Of a stretch of 64,000 nucleotides of DNA, positions 25,587 to 36,819 are shown in pieces. The DNA lies in the NCBI RefSeq assembly GCF_002775205.1, contig NC_036450.1, forward strand, positions 10,644,979-10,708,978, read 5' to 3'. Position 1 is the first letter of the stretch, and each line of letters opens with the position of its first letter. Source of the DNA: Xiphophorus maculatus. Its lineage: Eukaryota; Chordata; Actinopteri; Cyprinodontiformes; Poeciliidae. The position numbers and the translations under genes were made by a program. Below the pieces are notes generated by a model that saw only the letters and a list, made by a program, of their open reading frames with translations, was not told the origin of the DNA and did not search any database.

Positions 25587-26254
25587 TTTTAACATCTTCG
25601 CCAGAAAAAAGTCTCATTTGGAATATGCAATGAGTTGTGTGAAATGTCTCAGTCTTTGTTATCCAAATCACACAACTGCTATAAAACTAGCTCCAGTTGA
25701 TTCAGAGCAGAACTGCAGATAAATTAGACATAAAATAAGGTTTAGAGGTAAAATGTTGCTGTGCATGTGAATGCCAAAGATAGAGATAAAACTTTCTGTT
25801 CAGATGTTAAACCAATATTTCTATTTTTCTCCCAAAGTTCTTATAAAAACACAAGTAGATAAAAGTAAAAAACAAATGCAGGCAAAAGAAGGCAGATTTC
25901 ATGCAGGCAGTAAGATTGGATTCAAATAACCCCCTCTTTAAATACTTCTACACAAAAAACAGACAAAACCTAATTAATTGTAAATTATGATGTCACTTAA
26001 AAACATCAAAGTTGAGTTTGTTTCTACAAAATTAATATTTCAGCTTCATGCATTGATCTAATAGTCAATTTTCTGTTCACTGTTGTGAAAACAAGGCAAC
26101 GCCACAGTCACAAAACTCTAAGAGCTTTTAATATTGGTCAATGTCTATCAGTCAGCATCAACATCATAGGCGCCTCGCACTTACAGCAAGAAAAGGTGAA
26201 GGCAACAACTGAAGGTTGTTTTAAAGTAATGTGACGTTTTGAGGAAAGGTTCAC

Positions 26255-29200
26255 TTATCTGCCGCCGGTCCGGCTGAGACAGGGCCGGCTGTGTCTGAAG
26301 TCCATGATGTGTACGGCCGTCTGGTGCCACCAGTAAAACATCACCACCACCAGTACATGCCACAGCTGGTGGCTGGCGCCGATGTAGTTCACCTGACCTG
26401 GAGGGGAAGAAAAAAAGAAATGAAGTTTATAATCAAAAGAGAGGTTTTGTCCAGCTAAATAAAACTTGCAACTGCAAATGTTACATGATCTTCTGAAAAA
26501 AAAAAAAAAAAACTGCTTATAATTTTTGATAAATGTTTACAAAAACGTTTTTCTCATGTCTAAAGAACCATCACTTTATTTCTGTTTTTAGATTTTGGAA
26601 GAAAAATAAAAGACAATATTTTTGCAATAAAGTGAAGGGGTACATTTTCTTCTATGGGATGTGGAAATTTGTGGAAAATTATATATTTTTTATTATTTTA
26701 TTTCCTCTAAAGTTTATTTGTATATAATTATGTCTGTACACAGTAATATTGAAATCAACATTTTTGCTTCGGCACGCAATTATGCCCTATAAAGTTGATT
26801 CTGAAAACAGTTTCCAACCAAATGTCAAAAATGGAAAAAAATAATAGATGTAAAATATATTACTGACTCTTTTAGTCAATCTTTTGTGGAAATTTGCAAT
26901 TATTCCTTCAAAAAATTGTTAAAAATCCTTAAGGCTGTATTTGTTCTTATATCTATATTTAAAAACATAGGTTGGTTCTTTATTGCTTTTTGTAAAAGTT
27001 ATTAACAGCTACTGTGAACGTTTCAAAGAGTCGCAGGTTGCAGACCAACTAAAATGCTTTAAGATCAAATAATGTTTCTTGCTTCTTAGACATAAATTAA
27101 TGGCATAAAGTCTGGTCTGTGTTGGAACTTAAATATAAGTTGGTATTTTCCACAGAAACACTAGGACTTTATTCAGTTCGTATTGCACCAATTTACGGTG
27201 AGAGTCATCTCCAGAAACTCAGCAGGTTGCTTTAATAGATCACAGCCATGGATGATGTTATTGGGAAGATTTGTTAAAATCAAACAGAATCCTGGGTTCG
27301 CTTTTTAAGTGGAATTTAGATACTAAGTCTCAGTTAGTCATACTTGGGAAATTCCAGTGCAGGTAGTTTCATGACTGAATGGTTTTTTCATCAGATCTTG
27401 GGAATCACAGCACAAAGAGACAAATGAAAGACAAAATAAAATCTCACCAGGGAAATATCGCTCTGGAATTTTGGTGGCGTAGAACAGGAATGCAGATCCA
27501 GCTATCAGGTACATTACAATCACACGAGGCAGAAACAGCTACAAAGTAAATGGATTGCAGATTTTATTTTTGGTTTTCTTCTTGATTTCTTACGACACTG
27601 ATTTTCCTTCCGCACCTGCACAATCTCAGAAGCGAACCCTTCACTCAGCCAGATCCAGTGGCAGGCAGGAATCACACCGACGCCCGCCACGCAGCAGAAG
27701 ATTGTCGTCCTGATAATTTTCCAGTCGTTGCTGAGGTAACGAGGGTGAACCTGAGCGCAGAAGATGGCCAGGATCAAGGAGAGCACCGTCAGCAGGTAGA
27801 CCTGTCGCCAAAACTGGAGGGGGGAAATTAGGCATAGTCAAAGTCTTCAGTAGGCGGATATCTTTAAAGAGAAATAATCCTTGGATGGGTGGAGAAGCAG
27901 ATGCTAAACGTCTTCACTCACAGCATTACAGTAGAAAGCATAGAAGATCCCAGGAACATAGCAGCCCAGGATCCCGATGGAAATGCCGGCGTAGTCCAGC
28001 GCCAGCCAGCGGCGGCACGTCTTTTCCAAACGGTGGCATGAGAACAGATGGTATCCCACTGAACACAGCATGCAGACCTGGAGGGAAAACAGTTCAACTT
28101 TTATTTATTTAAAGACCAATAAATGAGATACAAAGCTATTTCCAGCAACTAGATTACTGTTGGTATCGCAATCACACGTTTCTGCATCTACAACACGTAA
28201 ATTTATCATTTCAAGACATCCACAAAACACACAGAGGAGTAACTATGCAAAATGTAACATGTAAATAAAACCAGTCGAAGTCACTGGGTTAAGTCAAAGG
28301 TTTTTGATTTAATTACTGGTTTCTACACAAACTGACAAAAACACACAGCTAATATTTATTTATGCCAACTTCACTAAGATGAACTACTATTCACCTACAC
28401 ACACCTGTTAAATGATACTGCCACCACTGTGTTTAACCGTGGTAGGGTGATCTCTTGGTGATGCAGCGTTGGTTTTGCCCCAGATGAATAAAACACATTT
28501 TTCAACAGGTTTTGGGATATTTTAGCTGCAATATGAATCGTTTTTTTTCGCATTTCTTTTTAAAAAAAATGTTTTTTGTTCTGTTGCTTTCGCAAATATT
28601 CTCAGGAAGGTCACTTGCACTATAGAGGCCTCATGTTGCTACATAAAGTACATAAAAATGTAATTGGTAAAGTTGTTTGTTTTTATTGTTTATTCTGAGA
28701 GTCTCATGCTGCCAAATCCAGACATACAAAGAACAAAGGAGATATTTGCAACATGCAGAACACACCCACTGCTCTCTGAAATGATTTCAAAAGATGTTTC
28801 AACCAGGTATTAATTTGAGGATGTGCACAATTATGCAACTAGGTTACTGCTTTTTTATACGTTTTTATTTCAGTTGAACTGCACATGTCACATTAGAGAT
28901 GAGAAAGTTCCTAAATGACCTAATTTAGTTGACTTTTAACAGGGTTGTGTACACGTTTTCAATCTACTGTGACTCCACTGTCAATACACACCTGAGAGGG
29001 TGCAGCTGACTGAACCTGCAGCAGGAAAAGTAACCCTACATGAATCAGTTTGTTAAAAAAAACAATGAATCAGCTCACCAATGATGGACAAACAAAGAAA
29101 ATTCTCTGAAAAAAAAAAAAAAAAAAAATCAACTGTAGCAGCAGACTACAGCAGCTGTTACCTGGAAGCAGAAGAGCCCTATAGCGTAGATGACGTAGTC

Positions 29201-29898
29201 TTCTCTGTTTGCTCCAGCGGCTGGTAGTACTGAGGAGAGGTCATTGACCCCAAGAGAAAAAAAAAGGAGAAAACCCAGAAGGTGGCTCCAGATATTCACA
29301 GTCTCATTGGATAGAATAAATATACTGTAGGGAAACGAAAGCAGGAAACCGTAAGCAACATGTAGAATATCTCAAAAGGTTACTTCACATGTTATGTTTG
29401 TTAAATAACATGTGCGGCTGTTTCATTTCCTCCACATTTGAATAAACAAGGAAATATATATATATTAGCATTTGAGTCAATTAAGAAAACATTTCAAATT
29501 GTTTGAAATATATCTACTCATTGAAATATATCTACTCATTGCCACTTTTAAGTGGCAATGAGTAGATATATGTCACGTAGAGTTGTGCAAATGATGAATA
29601 ATGGTTTATTTTGTCCAATTTCACCTGTTTCAACGACTGCTGAGCTCTGGAAAAACGTATTTCAGTTGAGTTCTTTGTGATATAAATTCGTGTGTAGAGT
29701 CTATACGGCTCACCTCTTCAGACAGAGTTTGGAGGTCAGGTGTGCCCTGTAGCCGTCTGTGATGTAGGGGTTTTCTTTGAGGAAGAGGGGGATTTGTTCG
29801 TAGGTGTACAACCGAATCCTGTGCGGCAGCAGCACCGGCCAGTGCTGGTAGCTGCCCAGCTCTATGTAGTGGGCAGTTTTCAGCAGCTTCTTCGGCAT
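26255..29898 (-). CDS. paqr3: Progestin and adipoQ receptor 3 (Raf kinase trapping to Golgi)
   Basis: Six coding exons in transcript order: 29898-29714, 29324-29162, 28077-27922, 27813-27616, 27538-27448, 26397-26255; phases agree and the product is 311 aa, the length I expect for vertebrate PAQR3. Family knowledge: a seven-pass Golgi membrane protein whose cytosolic N-terminus binds Raf kinases and dampens ERK signalling. Seen: N-terminus with AHYIELGSY and YITDGYR; SNETVNIWSH (67-76); hydrophobic helices; the PAQR motifs FSCH (128-131) and LDYAG (143-147, D144); and a C-terminal HxxxH pair (H274, H278), the presumed metal ligands. ATG 29898 was chosen because it yields the family N-terminus; an in-frame ATG four codons upstream (29910) would add MLLK. 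Head-to-head with antxr2, tail-to-tail with slc26a1. Confidence 0.94.
28400..28975. mobile_element. Tc1/mariner-type relic in paqr3 intron 2
   Basis: The left part carries 'gatactgccaccactgtgtt', a phrase of fish Tc1-like transposase read antisense. The right part (about 28805-28975) carries 'cacaattatgcaac' and 'aacagggttgtgtacac', typical of the long terminal repeats of the same group. The coding portion is deleted and frame-broken. Identification rests on remembered repeat phrases, so boundaries and family are approximate. Confidence 0.65.
29503..29571. repeat. 18-bp tandem duplication running into a 22-bp perfect palindrome
   Basis: An 18-bp unit, ttgaaatatatctactca, is repeated exactly (29503-29520 and 29521-29538). 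The second copy forms the start of an inverted repeat: arms 29526-29547 and 29550-29571 are perfect complements with a 2-nt loop. It lies in paqr3 intron 1-2 (between 29324 and 29714). The loop is too short for a conventional pre-miRNA. Confidence 0.9.
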
Positions 29899-29959
29899 CT
29901 TCAGCAGCATCTTGTTCTGGGCTCCACGGACACGGCGAAGGAAGCTGGAGACGTTAAGG
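29899..29959 (-). other. paqr3: paqr3 leader part of the start exon
   Basis: On the minus strand an acceptor (taccccgcag|CC) places the 5' edge of the start-codon exon at 29959. The leader therefore ends with 61 nt in this exon, including the alternative in-frame ATG at 29910. Confidence 0.6.
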
Positions 29960-30234
29960 CTGCGGGGTAAATTAACAGGGAAACACAATGATCAAAAATG
30001 TAGCGACGTGTAAACAAATGGGGAAAAACTAAGCAATAATTCCAACAAAAAATATTTAAGGATGGATTTAAATGTTACGGCTCCAAGTTCTGAAACCAGC
30101 GAAGCAAGAATGTTCAGTTTTTTTTTTTGTTTTTTTTCTGCTAAACTGGTTTGTTGATGTTGCCCAGCAGGCTAAACCTAAGATGCTAATGCTAACAGGT
30201 TGATAAACTTGTATAAAAATAACCGGAAGCTCAC

Positions 30235-30310
30235 CATTATCAGTCCGACTGTCTTCGAACAGGTATGTCAGCCATATCCGGGCGGCTGTTAGTTTTACGC
30301 GGCGGTAAAA
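30235..30310 (-). other. paqr3: paqr3 non-coding first exon (inferred)
   Basis: The exon ends at GATAATG|GTGAGC, a strong donor on the minus strand, in a CpG-containing stretch (gccgcccgg, ccgccgcg). The upstream limit is only estimated. It contains a complete 11-codon upstream ORF (30275-30240). Its last three bases form an ATG that, after splicing to 29959, would read Met-Pro-stop. Both upstream ORFs end before the main ATG. Confidence 0.5.
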
Positions 30311-30688
30311 CAGAATCACATTTTGGTAAATGTACACATTTTAATAAGCTAACATGTAGTATGAGTGTAGGACCTTTTAGCAGCATCAGACCTGTTTGTT
30401 TGGACTGGAAATATGGAAGCTGTGCGTTACTGCCACATACTGGTGAGAAAACAACATTGCCTCTGGAGCCATTTATTACACGTCAAAACTAGAAAAATGC
30501 ATTATATTACTGTAAGTTACATTTACATTGAATGGAATTTTTCTATTTGGCACTTGCCATAATTTACACAATAATAATAATATTTATAGTAATAATAAGA
30601 TACAGTATCTGCAGACAGTATGTAATTTGGTCTAAATCTGATCACATAATTGGACTGTACTGGAATCACTTGAATTAACCTGAATTTA

Positions 30689-30719
30689 TTTTGTACCACT
30701 AGATTCCAGTGGTACAAAA
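30689..30719. repeat. 12-bp perfect hairpin
   Basis: Arms ttttgtaccact (30689-30700) and agtggtacaaaa (30708-30719) flank the 7-nt loop agattcc. It is about 400 bp upstream of the inferred paqr3 first exon. No function known. Confidence 0.85.
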
Positions 30720-32480
30720 AGTTGGACCTGTCTTCCCAGTAAAGTATCTTGAGATAATGTTGTGAGTTATGTGAATAAATAATTACATGTACTAATATCC
30801 ATTCACACATGGACCCACAAATCCAATTATATGTTAAAAACAAGATCATTGGAGCAACCTTTTCCTGGAAGCCTTGTAACAATAAGTAGTAGGTCAGTAA
30901 ATAACCAGTTAACCATGTTTTGTGTTTGTTTGGGGCCTTTAAATTACAGGTATTTATTTCTTTTTGAGAATATTTCTTTAATCTTAATTTATTTTCTATA
31001 GGCTAAAAATTAAACACCAGTATATATACATCTTGAGCGTTGCCATTATAAAAAATCCCAGTTATGCATTTGACGACAATGTAATTAAAACACAGCTTGT
31101 TTTCTGACCTCAAGCTATAAGTCTTGCTTTGTTTCTTTATTTAATAGGCGAGGCTTATGACCACAGAGACAGTTTTTTTTTACACAGTGATGGACTACAG
31201 GGATTAACTGTGGTCACAATATTTCTCTCTGGGTTTTCAGCTGTGGCAACAATACTATTCAATACTATTAACCACACATTTGCCCAGTATTCATCAGTCA
31301 GCAGAATAATTGCCCTTCCGGTTATGAGGAACTCATCCTGTTTCTGCTTTTTTAATTTACAAATAATAAGATAGATTTTTAGCCTTTTGTTTTGAAATTT
31401 TAAATAAAAGAAGGTCCAACCACACCCAAAAATACAACGGAGATCGCATCATCCATTATGAGGGAGGGGGATTCATTATGCTGTGTTATTATATGAGGCG
31501 TTTGCTGTCATGATTTAATTCAAACGGTTTGCTGAGCTAAAAAACAACTTGGAATCCACATTGCATCCTTGCACACTCCACAATGAAATATGTAATTACA
31601 GGGCTGCTGCATCACTAAAGGACAGACAGGAATGAAGTCAACATCTCACCCTGACGAGGTCTGATAAAGTTCAGCTTTGTGACAAGAAATTGATCTTCTT
31701 GCTCCAATGTCAAAGGACTTGAAAGACAAATAAATTATGAGTTAATCAATATGTTGATGATGACATAACCCCTGACTCATGACATGGTGATCACTGTAAT
31801 TCACCATTTGGGAAATCACATTTTGGATAAGCTTTAAGCATACGGACACACCAGGGATGTCTGAAGAGCGTATTCAGTTACAGTTTCATCTGCAGTGGAT
31901 TAACACAATGATGATGCACTTGTTTAAACATTTTGGATACTGATTTATAGGACAGTCAAAGTTGTAGAGCATACAAATTTTAATAAGCCACTGGGTTGAT
32001 CTCACACAAAGTGACATGTTTTGTTAATTCTTAAAGTCATTGGGACATTATTTAGCTTCTTATGCTGAAAGAGAAATATTTTAAGTCTCATAAAGATGTT
32101 TGAATTTTTTATTGTAGTCATGTGTTGGTTGTCTCTGTGTTTTTCTATTGTGGCATTGTTATCTGTTTAGTCAGCTGATCTTGTAGAAGGCACAGGAAGA
32201 GAATGATGTATCTTCAAAATAAAAGTCCATACCAAATATGTCCATGTTTTCCTGGCAGCCCCAGTGTTAATAATTTGTTCTAACAGATTTCACATTATTT
32301 AAAACACAACGTCAAAATAAACAAATGGTATGTTGTATCTCTATTTCTGGAACAATCTGTGCAAGGAAACCAAAGACAGTAGATACATTTTAAAAATATA
32401 TTTTAAAGAAAATAATAAGATATATTCTATCAATATTGACTCAGTGGAGTGTTGTAGAATTACAAAAATATATCTTGTTT

Positions 32481-32482
<2 letters not shown>

Positions 32483-32540
<58 letters not shown>
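32483..32540. repeat. (ATT)n microsatellite
   Basis: About 19 uninterrupted ATT units. It creates spurious poly-Ile and poly-Asn open frames on both strands, which are not genes. Confidence 0.97.
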
Positions 32541-32543
<3 letters not shown>

Positions 32544-33199
32544 GCATTTCCTGTTTTGTAATGAAATATGTAAATGGATAGTTGATAAGTTTTTTTTTCC
32601 TTCCAACTGCTCCTTTTCATTTTAAACGTTTGTTTAAATATCAGCATGTAACATGTTTAAAATTAAAATTTTAAACTACATTTTAAATGATTGAAATAAA
32701 CAAACAAATGGGATGACTAATTTGTTATTTCAAATGGTAAAAAAGAAACTGTAAAAATGATTTTGTTATATTTATTTTAATCTCGGAGGCACCACTAGCT
32801 GACAAATCTCAATTAATTCTCAACTTTGGATTATTGTCCACAGAAAGAAACATACTCAAATGGATTTTTCTAAATCTGCAACGTGACAGTGTCAGTAAAA
32901 GTAAAAGACACTGTGTAAATAAATGAGCGATAAAGTCCACAAATTCTAAATTGTACCCTGCATCAAATATATTTACTATCCTCTATCTGTATTATACTTA
33001 TTCCAAAACTATTCGCATAATTAACTTTTTTCTTTCAACGAAGTAACAACTTAAATAAGACTCAACAAATGTGTTGGTTATCTTTTATGTTTTAAACACG
33101 AGTTTATTGGTGATTTTTTATTTTATTTCCTTAAATAAAAACCTGAGTTGGTCAGCATAATAGTGAGGTTCTTTAATCCTGACAGGAAGTCGGCAGGAA

Positions 33200-33426
33200 G
33201 TTCTTTGTTTTCATCGTGAGAGATTTGACGGTGGTGCCTACAGCTGCGCGCGCCCTGCCCCTCTCTGCTGCTTTCCTTACTGACGTCGCTGCTGCGCACA
33301 CATGCAAAGTCAAAACAGCACCGACTCAACATGTGAGCAGCCGGCCAGAACCCATACTAACAGTAGTGGCTCATTTCTTCAATCCTCCCTTGAATTAACC
33401 GGGTGCTGATATGTAACGCATGGACC
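33200..33426 (+). promoter_or_regulatory. antxr2: antxr2 promoter and leader
   Basis: A GC-rich, CpG-containing stretch (gctgcgcgcgccc) directly before the start codon. TGACGTCG at 33281-33288 is one base off the palindromic cAMP response element. The leader contains ATGTAA, a start directly followed by a stop (33411-33416), and a 27-codon upstream ORF (33420-33503) that overlaps the main start in another frame. The transcription start is not visible. Confidence 0.5.
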
Positions 33427-36400
33427 ATGGATCGGATCTGGACGCGGTGCCAAATCCTGCTGCTGGTTCTGCGCGTTTACTCCACGAGTTCAACGCTCCC
33501 TGAGGAAGACGCGTCCTGCGATGGAGCGTTTGATATTTATTTTGTTTTGGACAGGTGAGTTATGTGTGCTGTTAATTGAAATAGTAGTTTCTACAGGAGA
33601 GACTGCCTTTATCTCAGTTTTGTCCATGTATGGCTGTGTTTGTCTTCCCTTGTCCCGCCAAATGCAAAACACTCGTCTTATATTAAACATCCCTGACCCG
33701 GACTTAGTTTATTCATTTTCAGTATATATTATTTTTCATGATGTCTTAATATTTTTGCAATATATGTATATTTTTAGTTACTTTACAAATAAAACGTAGC
33801 TGCTGCTCTAATCTCTGACATATGCAGGCATCATAGAATCACAGCTGCTCTTAATTCTCCTAGTTTAGTTTTTACTGTTAAAACCTGCGTTTTCTGTCAG
33901 TTTATGGGTCTCTACAAAGTATTTTAGAAATATATGTTGGCTTACAAAGTAACTTGTTTCATTAAAACCACAAACCCCAAAGTGTTTTATTTGAATTTTA
34001 TATTGTAGTCCTACTTGTAAAGTGAAAGGAAACTCATATTTTAAAATTGCAAATAAAAAACTAAATTTGTGTTCAGCCCCCATGAGGCAAACTCTGTTTA
34101 AAGGTATATCTCCACCAGTTTTGCACTTCCAGAGACTATAATATTTGCAAACCAGCTCAACCTTAGTAAGATTGGATGGAGAGAGTTAGTAAACAGTTTT
34201 CTGCTCATGTGAAATCTTGCATCACATTTTCAGTTGAACTTTGACTGGGCCATTCTAACTCATAAATTGTTGTCAGGGTTTTTGTCCTGAAGGAAGGTGA
34301 ACTTCCACCCCAGTCTCAATCTTTTGTTCTTCCATTGGCAGGGTTTCTGTCAAGATTTACTTCCATCAAACCATATTGTGTTTTCAACGTTTTGTGCAAA
34401 GATCATTTTCTTACACTCGTACCATTTTGCATGGACAAAACACCAACTGTGTGTACCCAAAATGACTTGTGGCCAGCTGTTGATCTGTCACATAAAATCC
34501 AAAATAAATTCAGGTTTGTTACACAATCTTCAACGTTTAAAGTGTTTTTTTGTTTTGTTTTGCTTTTACAGGTCGGGCAGCGTTTCTAAACACTGGAACG
34601 AGATCTATGGCTTCGTGGAGCAACTCACCAGCAGGTTTGTCAGGTAATCCAAATAAAGGTTTTACACATTATTCCTCCTCTTTTTACTCTCAAGGGAGAA
34701 ACAAATATCCTTCTCCTGCAGATTCAAAACAACAAACTTTTACGAGTCACGCATTCAGAAACAGACATTAACACGGAGCAAACCAGAACTATTTAAGTAG
34801 TGGCTAGTCTTTAAATACAGTCCAACAAAAGAGGGAAGGGAAGTAAGGCATGGCTATTTGAGGTTGCAGACGTCACACAAAGCCAACAACTGCTCCAAAA
34901 CTCCTCTGGGTAATGGTGTGTGGTATCTTTAGTTGTAATAACAGGGTGGGTAAAACTGGACCTTAGCATGCAACAGATGTTAAATCTCGTTCTGACCTCT
35001 GCAGCCACTTAAAAGATATTAAAAACCAAAAGCTGCAGAAAGAGTGGTAGTTAATTTTTAGCTCAGGTTTTCGGGAAACATTAAACACATTCAATGTTTA
35101 ATAATACTTGGTGACGTGATGTGCTTCAGCCCCAGGATGAGGGTCTCCTACATCGTTTTTTCATCCAGTGCATTTGTAATACTCCCTGTAACAGGAGACA
35201 GGTAGGTTTTCACCTCTTTTTTTGCTTTGTTTTACAATTCATCTTTTATTTTTTAACTAAAAATAATGCACAGAAATGTACATTTTTCTCAAACCCATGT
35301 TGTTTTGTGATTTGCTCCAACAGGTCTAAAATAGAGGAGGGTCTAAATGAGCTGAAACAAATCAAACCTTCTGGTGAAACATACATGCACGAAGGCTTAA
35401 AAGCGGTGAGCTGAGCCACAATCCTTAATCATAATCTCATAAAACTATTTTGTTTGGTCATATAACCTCAACAATGCACCTCAACCATCCACTTTTTATA
35501 GCCCTTAATAAGCTTCTGCGATAATTCTGTCTGGATATTTGACCACCTCTTGATGGCAGAAGTAGTGGAGTTCGTTTAAAATAATTGTTTTCCTGAAACA
35601 GATCTGGCATTTGAGCACAGTCCACAGTAGGGTTGAGTTTGGGATTTGGCCAGGCAATTCCAAAAACTTGATATAGTTGGGTCCACTATCTCTATTATCA
35701 AAAGGGTTTGGATATGTGATTTGGTTTATTGACCTATACAAGTATATCCAAGGATGTTCATGGTTTCTATTGAGCTAAGTTAAAGAAACAGGAGGAAGTA
35801 AAAAAAAAACACTGTTCCATTTACTTCTGTGACAAAGACTTGGCTTGTGCAGAGTTAGTCCAGTGTTCCTAGTTTTGAAAGCCTAGACTCTCCTGATCAT
35901 ATTTCTTATTTTTATGGCTGAACTGCTCAGTTTTTGTGTTTACAGACTATAAAAACATTTCTTCAGATCATACATGACAAGTCTGAGCTTCAAAGTGTTC
36001 ATTTTGGAGCAAGGGCTTCTTGTTTGGTTCTCAGTTCTCAGCTTTTAACTCATGACAGTTTTTGGAAACCAGGTAATATTGCCTGACATCTGAACAACTT
36101 GATTTTTTTTTTTGAAAAGTGAGAAGACATCCACATAAAGACCTCTAATAATGCCTTGTGGTGATTGAAAGGGGATTTTAGTTGATCAAATGAGCTAACC
36201 ATTGTCAAGGCAAAATTAGGATAGGATTTACAAGGTAAAGAAGTGATATTTTCATTTTGGTTACATACTGGTCAAATTTACCAATTGATGTTTTGAGTTT
36301 TGGTGGTTCCTGGGTTGTTCCTGAACACCCTAACATTTTGTCATTCACTTAAAGGTGACAGGTTAGCTCTTCTTCCAGACTGTGGCAAAGTGGCGTAAGA

Positions 36401-36775
36401 CAAAATTAACTTGTACTTATACTGGAACTCTTGATCCCCAGAAATCACTCTTCATAAGAATTGTTCTGACATGCTGGTACTCTCTTACTGACCTGAATAT
36501 TGGTCAGAATGAATGTTGTTCAATTATTTTTACGTTGCAAAGAGAAACTACCTGTTGCACTGACTGATGATTACCAAAAGTTAGAAATCATTTAGTAATC
36601 TTTAGAACTCGTTGTTGCACCTGGTTAGTAATGATTCAGATAAATGAATGGAATATTTCACCTGTCAGGTGTCAGAACAGATGAAGACCCAAACTTCACT
36701 GTCATCCAGTATCATCATTGTTCTGACTGATGGCAAGCTGGACATCTACCTGTATGAAATGAGTGTGAAGGAGGT

Positions 36776-36819
<44 letters not shown>

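Larger units (their letters stand above)
30320..33190. other. Divergent intergenic region paqr3/antxr2
   Basis: No exon found. It holds a 12-bp hairpin (30689-30719), an (ATT)n microsatellite (32483-32540) and otherwise AT-rich DNA. The proximal ends are the presumed promoters of the two flanking genes. Confidence 0.5.

Noticed and set aside
29503..29571. microRNA hairpin
   Set aside because: The 2-nt loop and fully perfect stem do not fit a pre-miRNA; listed as a palindrome instead.
32330..32581. Poly-Ile / poly-Asn frames
   Set aside because: Produced by the (ATT)n microsatellite.
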